Part shown: positions 35,312-47,098 of the stretch, in pieces
Position numbering within the stretch: the stretch's first letter is position 1
Layout of the letters: each line of letters opens with the position of its first letter
From: an uncultured Bacilli bacterium
GTDB taxonomy: Bacteria > Bacillota_I > Bacilli_A > RF39 > UBA660
Assembly (NCBI GenBank): GCA_934162445.1
Contig: CAKPIT010000004.1
Location: forward strand, 28,784 to 92,783
Length of the DNA stretch: 64,000 nucleotides
Direction: 5' to 3'
Notes under the pieces: model-generated
Told to the model about the DNA's origin: nothing
The model's database searches: none
What the model saw: the letters and a program-made list of their open reading frames with translations, nothing else
Translations under genes and position numbers: made by a program

Positions 35312-36484
35312 CTATTTGTCATCAATATTTTTCAAACCGGGCATTTCTTTTCCTTCTAAAAACTGTAAAGAAGCCCCACCACCGGTAGAAATGTGGTATA
35401 GTTTATCTTTATATTTGCTAGCAATAGCACCAGTATCTCCACCACCAATGATGGTTTTGATATTATTTTTAGTCAAATAATCTAATATGGCCAGAGTTCC
35501 TTGTTGATAATTTGAAAATTCACATACTCCTAAAGGACCATTCCAAAAAACGGTTTTGGCGTCTTTTAACTTTTGTTCAAAAAGGTTAATTGTATCTTTT
35601 CCAATATCTAAGCCCATATATTCATCTGATAATTCGGTAATGTGTTTTTCTATTGGTTTGGAATTAGTATAGTCACTTGATGCTAAAACATCAAGAGGAA
35701 GAATAATTTTTGATGGATATTCTTTTAAAAGATTAGCACAAAAAGAAAGATTACTTTCATCTATTAAAGATTTACCAGTGGGATAGTTGGTCGTTTTTAA
35801 AAAAGTAAATGCCATTCCGCCACCGATTAATAAATTATCACAATTAGGAAGAAGTTTAGCAATTAAATTAACTTTATCTGCCACTTTAGAGCCACCTAAT
35901 ATTATCATAAATGGCTTGTCAGGAGCAAATAAAGAAGATAAGATGGTTATTTCTTTTTCAACTAAAAAACCAATACCACTTGGTAAATATTTACTGATAC
36001 CAAAATTAGAAGCATGAGCACGGTGAAGGGTGCCAAAGGCATCATTAATAAAAATATCTCCTAAACTGGCCCAGTACTTCGCTAAATCTAAATCACAACC
36101 ACTTTCTTTATTACCATCTATATCTTCATATCTAGTATTTTGTAAAAGAACGATATCACCATCACGCATTTCTTTTATCTTTTGATCAACCAAAGGCCCT
36201 CTAGTCGCATTGATAAAGATAACTTTTTTAGCAAGTAACTGTTCAAGATGAGTTACTACTATTTTTAAATCGCCTTGATCTTTATCATTTATAGTCTTAA
36301 TACGGCCAAGATGAGACAGAAGAATAATTTTTGCATGATTTTCAAGAGCATATTTTATAGTGGGAAGACTTTCTTTAATTCTTGTATCATCTATTATTTT
36401 ATGGTTCATAATGGGGACATTAAAATCACATCTAATTATTACCCTTTTACCGTTTAATTCAAAATCTCTTATCGTCTTCTTCAT
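35312..36484 (-). CDS. pgk: Phosphoglycerate kinase
   Basis: A 390-residue enzyme making ATP from 1,3-bisphosphoglycerate. The N-terminal RCDFNVPI and LLSHLGR bind the substrate; the C-terminal domain has the nucleotide-binding GGGDTGA. Length is normal. The ATG has AAGGATGAT as binding site. It heads a run pgk-YbhN-glycosyltransferase-tpiA with short gaps or overlaps, so glycolysis and lipid glycosylation are co-expressed. A -10 TATACT with TG extension lies at 36508-36516. Confidence 0.95.
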   Translation of the reverse strand: MKKTIRDFELNGKRVIIRCDFNVPIMNHKIIDDTRIKESLPTIKYALENHAKIILLSHLGRIKTINDKDQGDLKIVVTHLEQLLAKKVIFINATRGPLVDQKIKEMRDGDIVLLQNTRYEDIDGNKESGCDLDLAKYWASLGDIFINDAFGTLHRAHASNFGISKYLPSGIGFLVEKEITILSSLFAPDKPFMIILGGSKVADKVNLIAKLLPNCDNLLIGGGMAFTFLKTTNYPTGKSLIDESNLSFCANLLKEYPSKIILPLDVLASSDYTNSKPIEKHITELSDEYMGLDIGKDTINLFEQKLKDAKTVFWNGPLGVCEFSNYQQGTLAILDYLTKNNIKTIIGGGDTGAIASKYKDKLYHISTGGGASLQFLEGKEMPGLKNIDDK

Positions 36485-36507
36485 AATATCATCCTTTTCT
36501 TAGTTTA

Positions 36508-36516
36508 AGTATAGCA
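36508..36516 (-). promoter_or_regulatory. Extended -10 promoter of the pgk operon
   Basis: On the minus strand TGCTATACT (TG-N-TATACT) without a clear -35. It lies 24 bases before the pgk ATG. Confidence 0.55.
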
Positions 36517-36551
36517 TTTTTTAGGGCAAAAAAAAAGTAATACTATATACC

Positions 36552-36992
36552 TTAAACAATTTTAACTGTAACAACCTTTGATTGGTGTTTTATAATGATA
36601 GATATTATTAATGCAAACAGATAAATGATTCCAAGAGTAAAACCAAAAGTGAGATAGGTGGGAATATTTTTTTTAACCTTCAGTTTATAATCAGTAATAT
36701 TATTATCTTCAGAAGTTACTCTTACAGTAATAATACTTTGATCTTTTAATTGATTATTATCAATTATTTCATAAGTAGCATTTGGATCAGATAATTTTAT
36801 ATTAAAATCGACCTTTTTAGTAAAATATGGAATTTTTAAATTGTATTTGGTTTTATCTTTTTGACATTTGATTGTTGTTGTTCCATAAGTAATGCTATTT
36901 ATTTTGCTATCATTTGAGAGGGCTTCTATTCTATTTGGAATCACTATAACTATTAGTGTAATTATTATTAAAATTATTTTTGTTAACTTCAT
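36552..36992 (-). CDS. Membrane-anchored protein with cadherin-like beta-sandwich domain
   Basis: A 146-residue protein with a signal-type N-terminus (residues 4-24), an extracellular domain resembling the cadherin-like beta-sandwich (IITVRVTSEDNNITDYKLKV at about 87-106), and a C-terminal transmembrane helix (about 114-134) with a short tail. The orientation suggests an exposed outer domain anchored at its C-terminus. It has its own promoter. A similar domain occurs in the secreted protein at 62090-63115. No precise function can be given. Confidence 0.65.
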   Translation of the reverse strand: MKLTKIILIIITLIVIVIPNRIEALSNDSKINSITYGTTTIKCQKDKTKYNLKIPYFTKKVDFNIKLSDPNATYEIIDNNQLKDQSIITVRVTSEDNNITDYKLKVKKNIPTYLTFGFTLGIIYLFALIISIIIKHQSKVVTVKIV

Positions 36993-37016
36993 TTTATCAC
37001 TCCAGACGTATTTTTA

Positions 37017-37045
37017 ATTATAGCACTCTTCTTATTTTGAACCAA
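37017..37045 (-). promoter_or_regulatory. Promoter of the beta-sandwich protein gene
   Basis: On the minus strand TTGGTT (37040-37045) and TATAAT (37017-37022), 17 bases apart, with TGC before the -10. Confidence 0.7.
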
Positions 37046-37071
37046 GAAAAAAAAGGTGATTAGACACCTTT
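37045..37071 (-). terminator. gap terminator
   Basis: AAAGGTG pairs with CACCTTT around six bases, followed by a run of T on the minus strand, right after the gap stop codon. Confidence 0.85.
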
Positions 37072-37078
37072 ATTGACA

Positions 37079-38083
37079 TTATAAATTTATAAAATACTCT
37101 GCTGTTCTAACCATTTGGGCTGTGTAACTCATTTCATTATCGTACCAAGCGACGACTTTTGCTAACTGTTCACTTTCACTATCTAAGATAGAAGTTAAGA
37201 GGCTATCTACAACTGCTCCATGATGATTTCCAATGATATCGCTAGAAACGATAGGATCATTTGTGTATCCGAGAGTATCATTTTGATGTTTTTCTAAAGC
37301 TTCGTTTATTTCTTCTTTAGTTACTTTATGTTTTAGTTTTAGCACTAAATCAATAACAGAACCGGTTATAACAGGAACACGCATGGCTGTTCCTTCTAGT
37401 TTGCCAGCAAGGGATGGGATTACTTTACCTATAGCACTTGCTGCTCCTGTACTTGTTGGAACGATATTAGCTGCACTAGCTCTACCCCGTCTTGAATAAA
37501 TGCCTTTTTTGTGGGCAACATCTAAATTAGCTTGATCATTAGTGTAAGCGTGAACGGTTGTCATATATCCAGCTTCAATACCAAACTCTTTTTCTAGAAC
37601 ATTTAAAACAGGAGCTAGACAGTTAGTAGTACAACTAGCAGCAGAAATAATTTTATCATCTTTAGTTAAAATATGTTCATTAACATTATACACTACTGTT
37701 TTAATATCACCTTTAGCAGGAGCAGAGATAATTACTTTTTTAGCTCCAGCTTTTATATGTTGGCTTGCTTTTTCAACTGAGGTAAATAAACCAGTACATT
37801 CATATACTAGATCGATATCTAGTTCTTTCCATGGTAGTAATGATGGATCTTTCTCACTTAAAACTTTTATCTTTTTATCGCCTATAATAAGCATATCATC
37901 AAGAAAAGATATTTCATCTTTTCGATAGGGACGATGAGCAGTATCATATTTTAATAAGTATGCTAACTGTTCAGCATCAGTTAAATCATTGATAGCTACA
38001 ACTTCCATATCAGGGCTTTCATCAAGAAGACGAAAAACTAATCTTCCTATTCTTCCAAAACCATTAATAGCTACTTTTTTCAT
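37079..38083 (-). CDS. gap: Glyceraldehyde-3-phosphate dehydrogenase
   Basis: A 334-residue glycolytic dehydrogenase. The Rossmann start NGFGRIGRL is at residues 6-14 and the catalytic Cys lies in SAASCTTNCLAP near residue 150. The sequence resembles NAD-dependent glycolytic GapA more than the NADP-type, but cofactor preference is not certain. Its ATG overlaps the TAA of the small membrane protein gene (TAATG), so it is translated from the nucleotidase operon. Confidence 0.96.
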   Translation of the reverse strand: MKKVAINGFGRIGRLVFRLLDESPDMEVVAINDLTDAEQLAYLLKYDTAHRPYRKDEISFLDDMLIIGDKKIKVLSEKDPSLLPWKELDIDLVYECTGLFTSVEKASQHIKAGAKKVIISAPAKGDIKTVVYNVNEHILTKDDKIISAASCTTNCLAPVLNVLEKEFGIEAGYMTTVHAYTNDQANLDVAHKKGIYSRRGRASAANIVPTSTGAASAIGKVIPSLAGKLEGTAMRVPVITGSVIDLVLKLKHKVTKEEINEALEKHQNDTLGYTNDPIVSSDIIGNHHGAVVDSLLTSILDSESEQLAKVVAWYDNEMSYTAQMVRTAEYFINL

Positions 38084-38292
38084 TAATCATTCTCCTTTTC
38101 TTTTTGTTTTTTAGCTTCGACAGTAGGAGAAACAAAGATTGTTCCTTCTCTTTCAAAGGCTTTATCTTTGGAATCTTGTTCAACACCATTATTATGAGCA
38201 ATAATCATAACAGCCATTAAAACGACAATAAAAATGCCCATAAAAATTAACATTACACTCATTCCAAAACCCTTATTATTAAGTTTACCCAT
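38083..38292 (-). CDS. Small single-helix membrane protein
   Basis: A 69-residue protein with an N-terminal LNNKGFGMSV segment followed by a hydrophobic helix (residues 12-32) and a charged C-terminal tail. The NKGF start resembles a type IV prepilin cleavage region (G-F followed by a hydrophobic helix), but the usual Glu five residues after the Gly is missing, so pilin identity is doubtful. The ATG at 38292 has AGAGGTG upstream. It is coupled to gap by a one-base stop/start overlap. Confidence 0.6.
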   Translation of the reverse strand: MGKLNNKGFGMSVMLIFMGIFIVVLMAVMIIAHNNGVEQDSKDKAFEREGTIFVSPTVEAKKQKEKEND

Positions 38293-38306
38293 AATATCAC
38301 CTCTTA

Positions 38307-38909
38307 TCAAATTACTTCAACAGCAGCGAATTTATTAATTATTTCTTGATATACTTGATACCAAGAATATACTCTGATGACATTTTTTCCAACGCAATCT
38401 AAATTGTATGGTGCATCAAACACCATTACTGGTATTATTTTTGATATTTCTTTAACATTACTTGCCTTATCTTCAATCATTAAATCAAGCTTTAAACTTA
38501 AGCATTTTTCCCTTTTATTATTACTATTAATAATTATCTCATCACATTCAATATTATATTTATTTAACCATTCTTTAACATAATGATCAATCATGCCTTC
38601 ATAATGGTTTATTAAATATTGATTGTCACGAGCTGATAGTAAAATTATTTGATGGCCAGCTTTTCGCAAAAGATGAATTACTTCACTAGCATATGGTCTA
38701 GGAGGAATAGCAATTAATAAATCAAAAATGTATTGTCGCCAAAACTCTCTGTTTTCTTCGGCTGTTAAATAGAATTGTTCTTCCATATAATAGCCTTTAG
38801 GATTAAAACCTCTATTAATATTATTTTCAAGACAAAATTTCGATCCACATGCAAAATGCCATTCAGCTACATCATTCAAAACACCATCTAAATCTACGCC
38901 TATACGCAT
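38307..38909 (-). CDS. Putative HAD-type 5'-nucleotidase
   Basis: A 200-residue protein starting MRIGVDLDGVLNDV, the nucleophile motif DxDG of HAD phosphatases of the deoxyribonucleotidase (NT5C/YqfW-like) family. A Ser/Thr-type motif (LLSARDN) lies near residue 93 and the acidic motif (LMIEDK) near 150. Substrate nucleotide is inferred from the family. It starts the operon nucleotidase-small membrane protein-gap, with an extended -10 (TGATAAAAT) seen upstream. Confidence 0.72.
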   Translation of the reverse strand: MRIGVDLDGVLNDVAEWHFACGSKFCLENNINRGFNPKGYYMEEQFYLTAEENREFWRQYIFDLLIAIPPRPYASEVIHLLRKAGHQIILLSARDNQYLINHYEGMIDHYVKEWLNKYNIECDEIIINSNNKREKCLSLKLDLMIEDKASNVKEISKIIPVMVFDAPYNLDCVGKNVIRVYSWYQVYQEIINKFAAVEVI

Positions 38910-38980
38910 ATTACCAATCCCTTCTTATTTTATTTTATCAAAGATCCTAAAAAAAGAAAATAGATTCGATTAATTTATAC

Positions 38981-39721
38981 TTAAAAGAAATTAAGACGAA
39001 GTTTAAATTTCCATAGTGGCATATTATTAGTAATGTTTAAGCGAGGAATTTCATAAAGATTTTTTTCATGAGAAGCTCTACGATGTTCTTTATTGGGGCC
39101 AAAAGTAAAGGCTAAGTGATATTTTTCTTCTTTTAAGACTTCTTCACAATTTTTATCATGTAAGCCATAGGGATAGGCAAAATAGGAAGTTGATATTATC
39201 TTTTTCATGGTATTAAAATCCGTAATTAACGCTTCTTTAGAAAGATTAGTAACACCATTAACATGTAGATTATAACTGTGAGAAGCAACGGTAATATTAG
39301 GATATTCTTTTGGAATCTTTTTAATAGTTTCTAGATTCATATAACCTTCTTTACCCTCTTCTGCTAATTTCCCAACAATGAAAACGGTACCTTTCATATT
39401 ATATTTTTTCAAAAGCGGGAAAGCTAAATCATAGTTAGACTGGTAACCATCATCAAACGTAATCATAACAGTTTTACGAGGAATTGATTTTTTCTTTGTT
39501 AATAATAAATATAATTCATCGGGAGTTATAGTATGGTAATGATGAGTTTTTAAATATTTTAATTGTTCTTCAAAGTGATCAATGGGCATAATGAATTCAT
39601 TAGAACTTTTAGAATCAGTAAAGGAATGATAACCTAAAATAGCTATTTTGGGTTTTGTTATGATTGAAATACTAATACTAATAAGGATAACAATTAAACT
39701 TACAATAATTACTTTTTTCAT
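38981..39721 (-). CDS. Polysaccharide deacetylase (NodB fold), membrane-anchored
   Basis: A 246-residue protein with an N-terminal membrane helix (residues 3-22) and an exported NodB domain. The catalytic motif MITFDDGYQSN is near residue 88 and the zinc-binding HSYNLHVNG (His pair) near 146. Such enzymes remove acetyl groups from cell-wall glycans; which one is unknown. It is downstream of rpoC but has its own promoter region. Confidence 0.82.
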   Translation of the reverse strand: MKKVIIVSLIVILISISISIITKPKIAILGYHSFTDSKSSNEFIMPIDHFEEQLKYLKTHHYHTITPDELYLLLTKKKSIPRKTVMITFDDGYQSNYDLAFPLLKKYNMKGTVFIVGKLAEEGKEGYMNLETIKKIPKEYPNITVASHSYNLHVNGVTNLSKEALITDFNTMKKIISTSYFAYPYGLHDKNCEEVLKEEKYHLAFTFGPNKEHRRASHEKNLYEIPRLNITNNMPLWKFKLRLNFF

Positions 39722-39767
39722 AATTTCTCCTTTTTCTCATTATTATAACGCAAATATGGAATTTAAT

Positions 39768-39793
39768 GAAAAAACCTCAAATTTTATTGAGGC
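39768..39793 (-). terminator. rpoBC terminator
   Basis: CCTCAA pairs with TTGAGG around six bases, followed by six T residues on the minus strand, just after the rpoC stop. Confidence 0.88.
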
Positions 39794-39798
39794 TTATT

Positions 39799-42700
39799 TT
39801 ATTCCATAAATTCATCTTCTAATTTCTCTAGTGGTTCTTCATCACTAAATTCATCTTCTAAGGTATAAGAAATGTCACGGTATTTCTTTAATCCAGTTCC
39901 AGCTGGGATTAATTTACCAATTAATACATTTTCTTTTAATCCTTCTAAGTGATCAACTTTTCCTCTTATTGAAGCATCAGTTAAGATTCTTGTTGTTTCT
40001 TGGAATGAGGCAGCTGATAAGAATGAATCAGTTTCTAGAGAAGCTTTGGTAATACCTAATAATACTGGACGACCAGTAGCTGGCTTTTTACCAGTAATAA
40101 TAACTTCTTTATTACCGTTTGTAAATTCACGGAAATTAACAAGTGAGCCCGGTAAGAATTTAGTATCCCCACCATCAATGATTCTAATTTTAGAAATCAT
40201 ACGACGAGCTACTACTTCAATATGTTTATCAGAAATATCAACACCTTGAGAACGGTAAGTATTTTGAACTTCTTTTAAGATATATTCTTGAGTTGTAATT
40301 GGATCTGTTACATCTAATAATTCTTTTGGAGAGATAGCACCTTCGGTTAATCTATCACCACAACTTACTACATCACCTTTTTCTACACAAAGTTTAGCAC
40401 CATAATTGGTAACGTGTTCTTTTGTTTCAATCTTGTTAGTAATACTGATTTTGAATTTACCATGATCTTCACTGATCTTTGTAACTTTACCATCAATTTC
40501 AGCGATTGTGGCTTTTCCTTTAGGGTTTCTAGCTTCAAATAATTCTTGAACACGTGGAAGACCTTGAGTGATATCCTCACCACCAGCAACACCACCAGTA
40601 TGGAAGGTACGCATGGTAAGTTGGGTACCTGGTTCACCAATTGATTGAGCAGCCATAACACCAACAGCTTCACCAATTTCAACAATATTTCCAGTAGCTA
40701 AGTTTTTACCATAACATCTACGGCAAACACCTTTTTCTGTATTACAGGTAAGAATAGTTCTAATTTCAACTTCTTCAATACCGGCAGCTACTATTTTATC
40801 GGCAATACTTTCAGTAATATATTCATTTTTATCAATAATTGTTTCCTTTGTTTCTTTATTAATAACTTTTTTACTAGTATAACGACCAACAATACGATCT
40901 CTTAAGCTTTCAATAACACTACCATTTTTCTCATTAATGAAGGCTCTTGCTACAACACCGTTTTCACAACCACAGTCTTCTTCCTTAACAATAATATCTT
41001 GAGATACATCAACAAGACGACGAGTTAAGTATCCTGAATCGGCGGTTTTTAAAGCGGTATCAGCATCTCCTTTACGAGCTGAGTGGGTTGATAAGAAGAA
41101 TTCTGAAACAGATAGTCCTTCTTTGAAGTTTGATACAACTGGGATTTCAATAGGATCTCCATTTGGTTTTTGCATCAAACCACGCATACCAGCAACTTGA
41201 GTAAATTGAGAGATACTACCACGAGCTTTAGAGTGCATCATCATGAAGATTGGGTTATCAATTTGTTCTTTAGAAATATTTTCTAATTCTTTTTGAACTT
41301 TATCTTTAACACCATACCAAGTTTCAATAACTTTTTCATGACGTTCTTCATTGGTAATTAAACCACGAGAATATTGTTTATTAATTTTATTTACTAATGC
41401 TTGACCTTCATCAATATATTCTTGTTTATGTTTACTAGTAGCAATATCACTCATTGATACAGTAATACCGGCAATTGTAGAGTAATAGAATCCTAGGTTT
41501 TTCATTTTATCCAACATATCTGATGTTTCAGTTGTTTTATAACGTTTAAAGACTTGAGCAATTATTTTCTCCAAAGTTCCTTTAGCAAATGGACTTACTA
41601 AAGGCATATCTTTGATAGCTTCTTTAATATTTGTTCCTTTAGCTACGAAATATTTGTTTGGAGTAATATTTTGAATATTATCATCAGTTGGTTCATTAAT
41701 GTATGGGAATGAATCTGGTAAGATTTCATTAAATTTAATTTTACCAGCGGTAGTAATTAAGTACTTACCTTTTTGAGCTTCTGTAAATAATTTATATTTG
41801 AAAGAATCAACAGGAACAGCAATTCTAGTGTGGAAAGTTATTTCACGTCTTTCATAAGCCATTAAAGCTTCATTAGTATCTTTGAAAACACGTCCTTCGC
41901 CTTCTTCACCAGCTTTTTCCATAGTAATATAATAGTTACCCAAAACCATGTCTTGAGCGGGAGTAACGATTGGTTTTCCATCAGATGGTTTTAAGATGTT
42001 GTTAGAACCTAACATTAGCATTCTAGCTTCAGCTTGAGCTTCTTCTGATAATGGAATATGAACAGCCATTTGATCACCATCGAAGTCAGCATTAAAGGCT
42101 GGACATACTAATGGATGAAGTCTTATAGCTTTACCACCTACTAAAACTGGTTCAAAAGCTTGAATTCCTAAACGGTGTAATGTAGGAGCACGGTTTAGTA
42201 AAACAGGATGTTCTTTAATTACTTCTTCAACGATATCCCAAACAACAGGATCTCTATTTTCTATTAAACGTTTAGCAGCTTTAATATTATGAGCAATATC
42301 TTTTTCAACTAAACCATGGATAACATGAGGTTTAAATAATTCTAGAGCCATATCTTTAGGAATACCACATTGATACATCTTTAATGATGGTCCTACAACG
42401 ATAACAGAACGACCAGAGTAATCAACACGTTTACCTAATAAGTTTTGACGGAAACGTCCTTGTTTACCCTTTAACATGCTAGAAAGTGATTTTAAAGCAC
42501 GATTACCAGCACCTGTGACACTACGACCACGACGTCCATTATCAAATAAGGCATCGACTGCTTCTTGTAACATTCTTTTTTCATTTTGAATAATGATACT
42601 TGGAGCTCCTAAATCAATTAATTTCTTTAAACGGTTGTTACGGTTAATAACACGACGATATAAATCATTTAAATCACTAGTAGCAAAACGGCCACCATCT

Positions 42701-43431
42701 AATTGAATCATTGGACGAAGATCAGGTGGGATAACAGGAATACAATCCAAAATCATCCATTCTGGTCTTTGATTAGAACGATAGAAAGCATCTAAAACAT
42801 CAAGACGTTTTAATAATCTAGTTCTCTTTTGACCTTGAGCAGTCTCTAATTCTTTATTAATTTCATCAATGTCATGTTTTAAATCAACTTTTTTAAGTAA
42901 TTGTTTGATGGCTTCAGCACCCATACCTACTTTAAAACCATTGCCATATTTTTCATAGTAGGCACGATATTCTTTTTCAGATAAAGTTTGTTTGTTTTCT
43001 AAAGGAGCATTTCCTTTATCAATTACAACGTAACTAACAAAGTATAATACTTCTTCAAGGTCTCTTGGACTCATATCAAGAACAAGACCCATACGTGATG
43101 GTACACCTTTAAAGAACCAGATGTGAGAAACTGGACTAGCAAGTTCAATATGGCCCATTCTCTCACGTCTTACCTTAGCTTTAGTTACTTCAACACCACA
43201 ACGGTCACAAACTATGTTTTTATAACGAACTCTTTTATATTTTCCACAAGCACATTCAAAATCTTTGCTTGGTCCAAATATTTTTTCACAGAATAAGCCA
43301 TCACGTTCAGGGCGAAGAGTACGATAGTTAATTGTTTCTGGCTTTTTTACTTCACCATATGATAATTCACGAATTTTTTTAGGAGAGGCAATACCAATTC
43401 TAATAGCATCAAATTTGTTTACTTCTAGCAT
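39799..43431 (-). CDS. rpoC: RNA polymerase beta' subunit
   Basis: A 1210-residue beta' subunit. The catalytic NADFDGDQM motif, with the Mg-binding aspartates, is at about residue 455. An N-terminal zinc ribbon (CACGKYKR...CDRCG) and a second cysteine cluster (CGCEN...CRRCYG) are present. The length is like that of Bacillus. Its ATG overlaps the rpoB stop (TAATG). In Bacilli rpoC is normally followed by rpsL-rpsG-fusA-tuf; here it is followed by a deacetylase. Confidence 0.98.
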   Translation of the reverse strand: MLEVNKFDAIRIGIASPKKIRELSYGEVKKPETINYRTLRPERDGLFCEKIFGPSKDFECACGKYKRVRYKNIVCDRCGVEVTKAKVRRERMGHIELASPVSHIWFFKGVPSRMGLVLDMSPRDLEEVLYFVSYVVIDKGNAPLENKQTLSEKEYRAYYEKYGNGFKVGMGAEAIKQLLKKVDLKHDIDEINKELETAQGQKRTRLLKRLDVLDAFYRSNQRPEWMILDCIPVIPPDLRPMIQLDGGRFATSDLNDLYRRVINRNNRLKKLIDLGAPSIIIQNEKRMLQEAVDALFDNGRRGRSVTGAGNRALKSLSSMLKGKQGRFRQNLLGKRVDYSGRSVIVVGPSLKMYQCGIPKDMALELFKPHVIHGLVEKDIAHNIKAAKRLIENRDPVVWDIVEEVIKEHPVLLNRAPTLHRLGIQAFEPVLVGGKAIRLHPLVCPAFNADFDGDQMAVHIPLSEEAQAEARMLMLGSNNILKPSDGKPIVTPAQDMVLGNYYITMEKAGEEGEGRVFKDTNEALMAYERREITFHTRIAVPVDSFKYKLFTEAQKGKYLITTAGKIKFNEILPDSFPYINEPTDDNIQNITPNKYFVAKGTNIKEAIKDMPLVSPFAKGTLEKIIAQVFKRYKTTETSDMLDKMKNLGFYYSTIAGITVSMSDIATSKHKQEYIDEGQALVNKINKQYSRGLITNEERHEKVIETWYGVKDKVQKELENISKEQIDNPIFMMMHSKARGSISQFTQVAGMRGLMQKPNGDPIEIPVVSNFKEGLSVSEFFLSTHSARKGDADTALKTADSGYLTRRLVDVSQDIIVKEEDCGCENGVVARAFINEKNGSVIESLRDRIVGRYTSKKVINKETKETIIDKNEYITESIADKIVAAGIEEVEIRTILTCNTEKGVCRRCYGKNLATGNIVEIGEAVGVMAAQSIGEPGTQLTMRTFHTGGVAGGEDITQGLPRVQELFEARNPKGKATIAEIDGKVTKISEDHGKFKISITNKIETKEHVTNYGAKLCVEKGDVVSCGDRLTEGAISPKELLDVTDPITTQEYILKEVQNTYRSQGVDISDKHIEVVARRMISKIRIIDGGDTKFLPGSLVNFREFTNGNKEVIITGKKPATGRPVLLGITKASLETDSFLSAASFQETTRILTDASIRGKVDHLEGLKENVLIGKLIPAGTGLKKYRDISYTLEDEFSDEEPLEKLEDEFME

Positions 43432-46400
43432 TATTCTTCATCTCCTTCTTCTAATTCTTCATCTAGTTTATCTTCAATAGGTATATCTTCATCATCGAAG
43501 TCAACTTCATCTTCATCATCTTCTATTTCTTCAGTATCTTTATCTTCAGAAATAGGAGTAATATTTATATCATCAGGAATGATAGAAGTTGTATCATCTT
43601 CAGTTTCTTCAATTTGTTTTAAGCCTAAGGCTTCGCCTTCCTCATTAATGATTGATATATCAAGACCTAGGGCTTGGAATTCTTTCATTAATACTCTGAA
43701 GGATTCTGGAACACCAGCTTCATTTATTTCTTCACCTTTGACGATTGATTCATATACTTTAACACGACCAACAACATCATCAGACTTAACGGTTATCATT
43801 TCTTGAAGAGTATAGGCAGCACCGTAAGCATATAAAGCCCAAACTTCCATTTCTCCAAATCTTTGACCACCAAATTGAGCTTTACCACCAAGAGGTTGTT
43901 GAGTTACTAAAGAATATGGTCCAGTACTTCTGGCATGTAGTTTATCATCAACCATGTGATGTAGTTTAATCATATACATAACACCAACAGAAATACGGTT
44001 ATCAAAAGGTTCACCACTACGACCATCATATAGAACTGTCTTACCATCAGGAGCCATACCTGCTTCTTTCATAATTGCTTCAATATCATCAATGTGAGCC
44101 CCATCGAAAACTGGAGTAGCAATATGAACATTTAATTTTTTAGCAGCCATACCCATATGTAGTTCAAGAACTTGTCCTAAGTTCATACGAGATGGAACAC
44201 CTTGTGGGTTAAGCATAATATCAACAGGACGACCATCTGGTAAATATGGCATGTCTTCTTGTGGTAAAATAAGGGAAATAACACCTTTATTACCATGACG
44301 ACCAGACATTTTATCTCCTACTTGAATCTTACGTTTTTGAATGATATAAACTCTAATTACTTTAGAAACACCAGCAGGTAGTTCATCATTATCTTTTCGT
44401 GAATAGATTTTAATATCATGAACAATACCATCTCCACCATGTGGAACACGTAATGAAGTATCACGAACTTCGCGAGTCTTTTCACCAAAGATAGCATGTA
44501 ATAATTTTTCTTCACTTGATAGTTCAGCCATTCCTTTTGGAGTTACTTTACCAACTAGAATGTCGCCTTCTTTTACTTCAGTACCAATCGTTACGATACC
44601 ATATTCATCAAGGTTTTTCTTACTTTCTTCACTTACATTTGGAATATCACGAGTAATTTCTTCTGGTCCTAACTTAGTTTCACGACATTGCATTTCATAA
44701 TCTTCTAAGTGTAGGGATGTATATTTATCATCTTTAACTAAATTTTCATTTAAAATTACAGCATCTTCATAATTGTAACCGTTATAAGTCATGAAGGCTA
44801 CAACAACGTTTTTACCTAAGGCTAATTCACCTTTGTCACAACTGTTACCATCAGCGATAACATCGCCTTTTTTAATTTTGTCATTAACATTTACAATTGG
44901 ACGTTGATGAGAGCAAATACTAGAGTTAGCTAGTTCAAAATTAGCTAAATAATATGTGTCTTTACCTTTGGCATTAGCAATAACAATTTTTTTAGCGTCA
45001 ACATATTCAACAATACCATCAGCTTTTGCAATAATACATACACCAGAATCTTTAGCAGCGATATGTTCAACACCAGTTCCAATGTATGGAGCCTCGGTTT
45101 TTAATAATGGCATAGCTTGACGTTGCATGTTAGCACCCATTAAAGCACGGTGTGCATCATCATGCTCTAGGAATGGAATACAACTTGTTGTTACAGATAC
45201 AACTTGTTGTGGAGATACATCAATAAAGTCTACTTGCTCAGGTTTAGCAAGAATATTTTCATCACGGAATCTTGCAGAAACTTGACTATCAGTAATAACG
45301 TTATTTTTATCAGTACCAACTGTTGATTGAGAAATAATATAATCTTGTTCTTCATCAGCAGTTAAATAAACAACTTCATCTGTTATTTTACAATCTACAA
45401 CTTTACGATATGGAGTCATAATGAAACCATATTCATCAATTTTAGCATAACTAGCAAGAGAGGTAATTAATCCAATGTTTTGACCTTCAGGAGATTCAAT
45501 TGGACAAATACGACCATAATGTGAAGCATTAACATCACGTACCTCAACACCGGCACGATCTCTTGTTAATCCACCCGGTCCTAAAGCTGATAAACGACGT
45601 TTATTAGTCAATTCGGCAATAGGGTTAGTTTGATCCATGAATTGAGATAGTTGTGATGATCCAAAGAATTCTTTCATGGCAGCAGTTACTGGTCTTATAT
45701 TAATTAAAGTTTTAGGAGTTACTTCTTCCATTTCTTGAGTAGTCATTCTTTCACGAATAACTCTTTCCATTCTAGAAATACCAATTCTAAATTGATTTTG
45801 TAAAAGTTCTCCTACTTGGCGAATACGACGATTACCTAAGTGGTCAATTTCATCATAGTTACCAACACCATGTAATAAGTTTAAGTAATAAGAAGTAGCA
45901 GCAAAAACATCTGAAATAGTTAAACGTTTACAATCGATAGTTTGATCATTTCCAATTACAATAAGCTTTTTCTTTTTGTTAGTTGGATCATAAATTGTAA
46001 CTTTTTGAATTTTATTATAAGTATCTAATTCTTCGTTTATTTTTACTTCTTTAACACCATAACCATTAGCAAAAATTTCTTTTAATTGTTCTAATACTTC
46101 CTTGGTTACTTTAGTATCTTTTGGAATTACAACTTCACCATCAACTTTAATATCTTCAGCAAGTACTTGATTTAATAGACGATCAGTAATATTTAATTTA
46201 CGATTAAATTTATAACGACCTACTTTAGCTAAGTCATATCTAAATTCATCAAAGAATCTCGTGATGATATGATTTTTTGATGAATCTAAAGTAGCAGGTT
46301 CTCCCGGTCTTAATTTTTCATAGATTTCAATCAAAGCTTCATCTAAGTTTTTAGTTGAATCTTTTTGAATAGTATTTTTAAGATAATCATCTTCGCCAAA

Positions 46401-47030
46401 CATTTTTAGAATATCATCATCGCTTGATAATCCAAAAGCACGTAATAGCGTTGTTAGAGTTACTTTTCTAGTACGATCAATTCTAACATATAAAACATCT
46501 CTAGCATCAGCTTCAAACTCTAACCAAGTTCCACGAGTTGGGATAATTTGAGAGGTAATTAATTCTCGTCCATTTTTATCTATCTCATGATTGTAGTATA
46601 CACTTGGTGATCTAACAAGTTGAGAGACAATAACACGTTCAGCACCATTAATAATAAAGGTTCCACTTTCGGTCATGATTGGCATATCTCCAAGGAATAT
46701 TTCTTGTTCTTTTACTTCACCAGTTTCATGATTAAAAAGACGCACTTCAACTTTTAAAGGAGCTGCAAAGGTAGTTTCTCTATCCTTACTAGCTTTAATT
46801 GAATAGCGTGGTTCATCAAAATGATAATCACCGAATTCTAATGATAAGGTTCCTGAAAAGTTTTCCACAGGAAATAAATCCTCAAACACTTCTTTGATTC
46901 CTGTTGTAATAAACCAATCATATGATTTTTTTTGAATTTCTAATAAGTCTTTTAGCTCGTATGTATTCCTTATTTTTGAATAATTTCTTCTTTCGCGATT
47001 TCTTCCATATTTTACAATTTTATATGACAC
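43431..47030 (-). CDS. rpoB: RNA polymerase beta subunit
   Basis: A 1199-residue beta subunit. The rifampicin-pocket region ([20 protein letters not shown] near residue 470) and the catalytic-site RHGNKGVI are intact. The C-terminus carries an extra acidic tail (about 60 residues, rich in Asp and Glu). The start is GTG with GGGGTGA six bases before it. A promoter with a TTGACT -35 overlapping the stop of the upstream methyltransferase was found. Confidence 0.98.
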   Translation of the reverse strand: MSYKIVKYGRNRERRNYSKIRNTYELKDLLEIQKKSYDWFITTGIKEVFEDLFPVENFSGTLSLEFGDYHFDEPRYSIKASKDRETTFAAPLKVEVRLFNHETGEVKEQEIFLGDMPIMTESGTFIINGAERVIVSQLVRSPSVYYNHEIDKNGRELITSQIIPTRGTWLEFEADARDVLYVRIDRTRKVTLTTLLRAFGLSSDDDILKMFGEDDYLKNTIQKDSTKNLDEALIEIYEKLRPGEPATLDSSKNHIITRFFDEFRYDLAKVGRYKFNRKLNITDRLLNQVLAEDIKVDGEVVIPKDTKVTKEVLEQLKEIFANGYGVKEVKINEELDTYNKIQKVTIYDPTNKKKKLIVIGNDQTIDCKRLTISDVFAATSYYLNLLHGVGNYDEIDHLGNRRIRQVGELLQNQFRIGISRMERVIRERMTTQEMEEVTPKTLINIRPVTAAMKEFFGSSQLSQFMDQTNPIAELTNKRRLSALGPGGLTRDRAGVEVRDVNASHYGRICPIESPEGQNIGLITSLASYAKIDEYGFIMTPYRKVVDCKITDEVVYLTADEEQDYIISQSTVGTDKNNVITDSQVSARFRDENILAKPEQVDFIDVSPQQVVSVTTSCIPFLEHDDAHRALMGANMQRQAMPLLKTEAPYIGTGVEHIAAKDSGVCIIAKADGIVEYVDAKKIVIANAKGKDTYYLANFELANSSICSHQRPIVNVNDKIKKGDVIADGNSCDKGELALGKNVVVAFMTYNGYNYEDAVILNENLVKDDKYTSLHLEDYEMQCRETKLGPEEITRDIPNVSEESKKNLDEYGIVTIGTEVKEGDILVGKVTPKGMAELSSEEKLLHAIFGEKTREVRDTSLRVPHGGDGIVHDIKIYSRKDNDELPAGVSKVIRVYIIQKRKIQVGDKMSGRHGNKGVISLILPQEDMPYLPDGRPVDIMLNPQGVPSRMNLGQVLELHMGMAAKKLNVHIATPVFDGAHIDDIEAIMKEAGMAPDGKTVLYDGRSGEPFDNRISVGVMYMIKLHHMVDDKLHARSTGPYSLVTQQPLGGKAQFGGQRFGEMEVWALYAYGAAYTLQEMITVKSDDVVGRVKVYESIVKGEEINEAGVPESFRVLMKEFQALGLDISIINEEGEALGLKQIEETEDDTTSIIPDDINITPISEDKDTEEIEDDEDEVDFDDEDIPIEDKLDEELEEGDEE

Positions 47031-47098
47031 TCAAATTCACCCCTATACCATATTTTTCGCTTTTTTTGTTATTAAAAATAACACATTGCCAATTTATA

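Noticed and set aside
38083..38292. Competence pseudopilin gene
   Set aside because: The conserved Glu is missing, and there are no comG or pilin genes around it; reported only as a weak resemblance.
40383..40685. Minus-strand open frame of 100 codons within rpoC
   Set aside because: It is a different frame of the rpoC gene on the same strand, Leu/Val-rich without any ribosome binding site.
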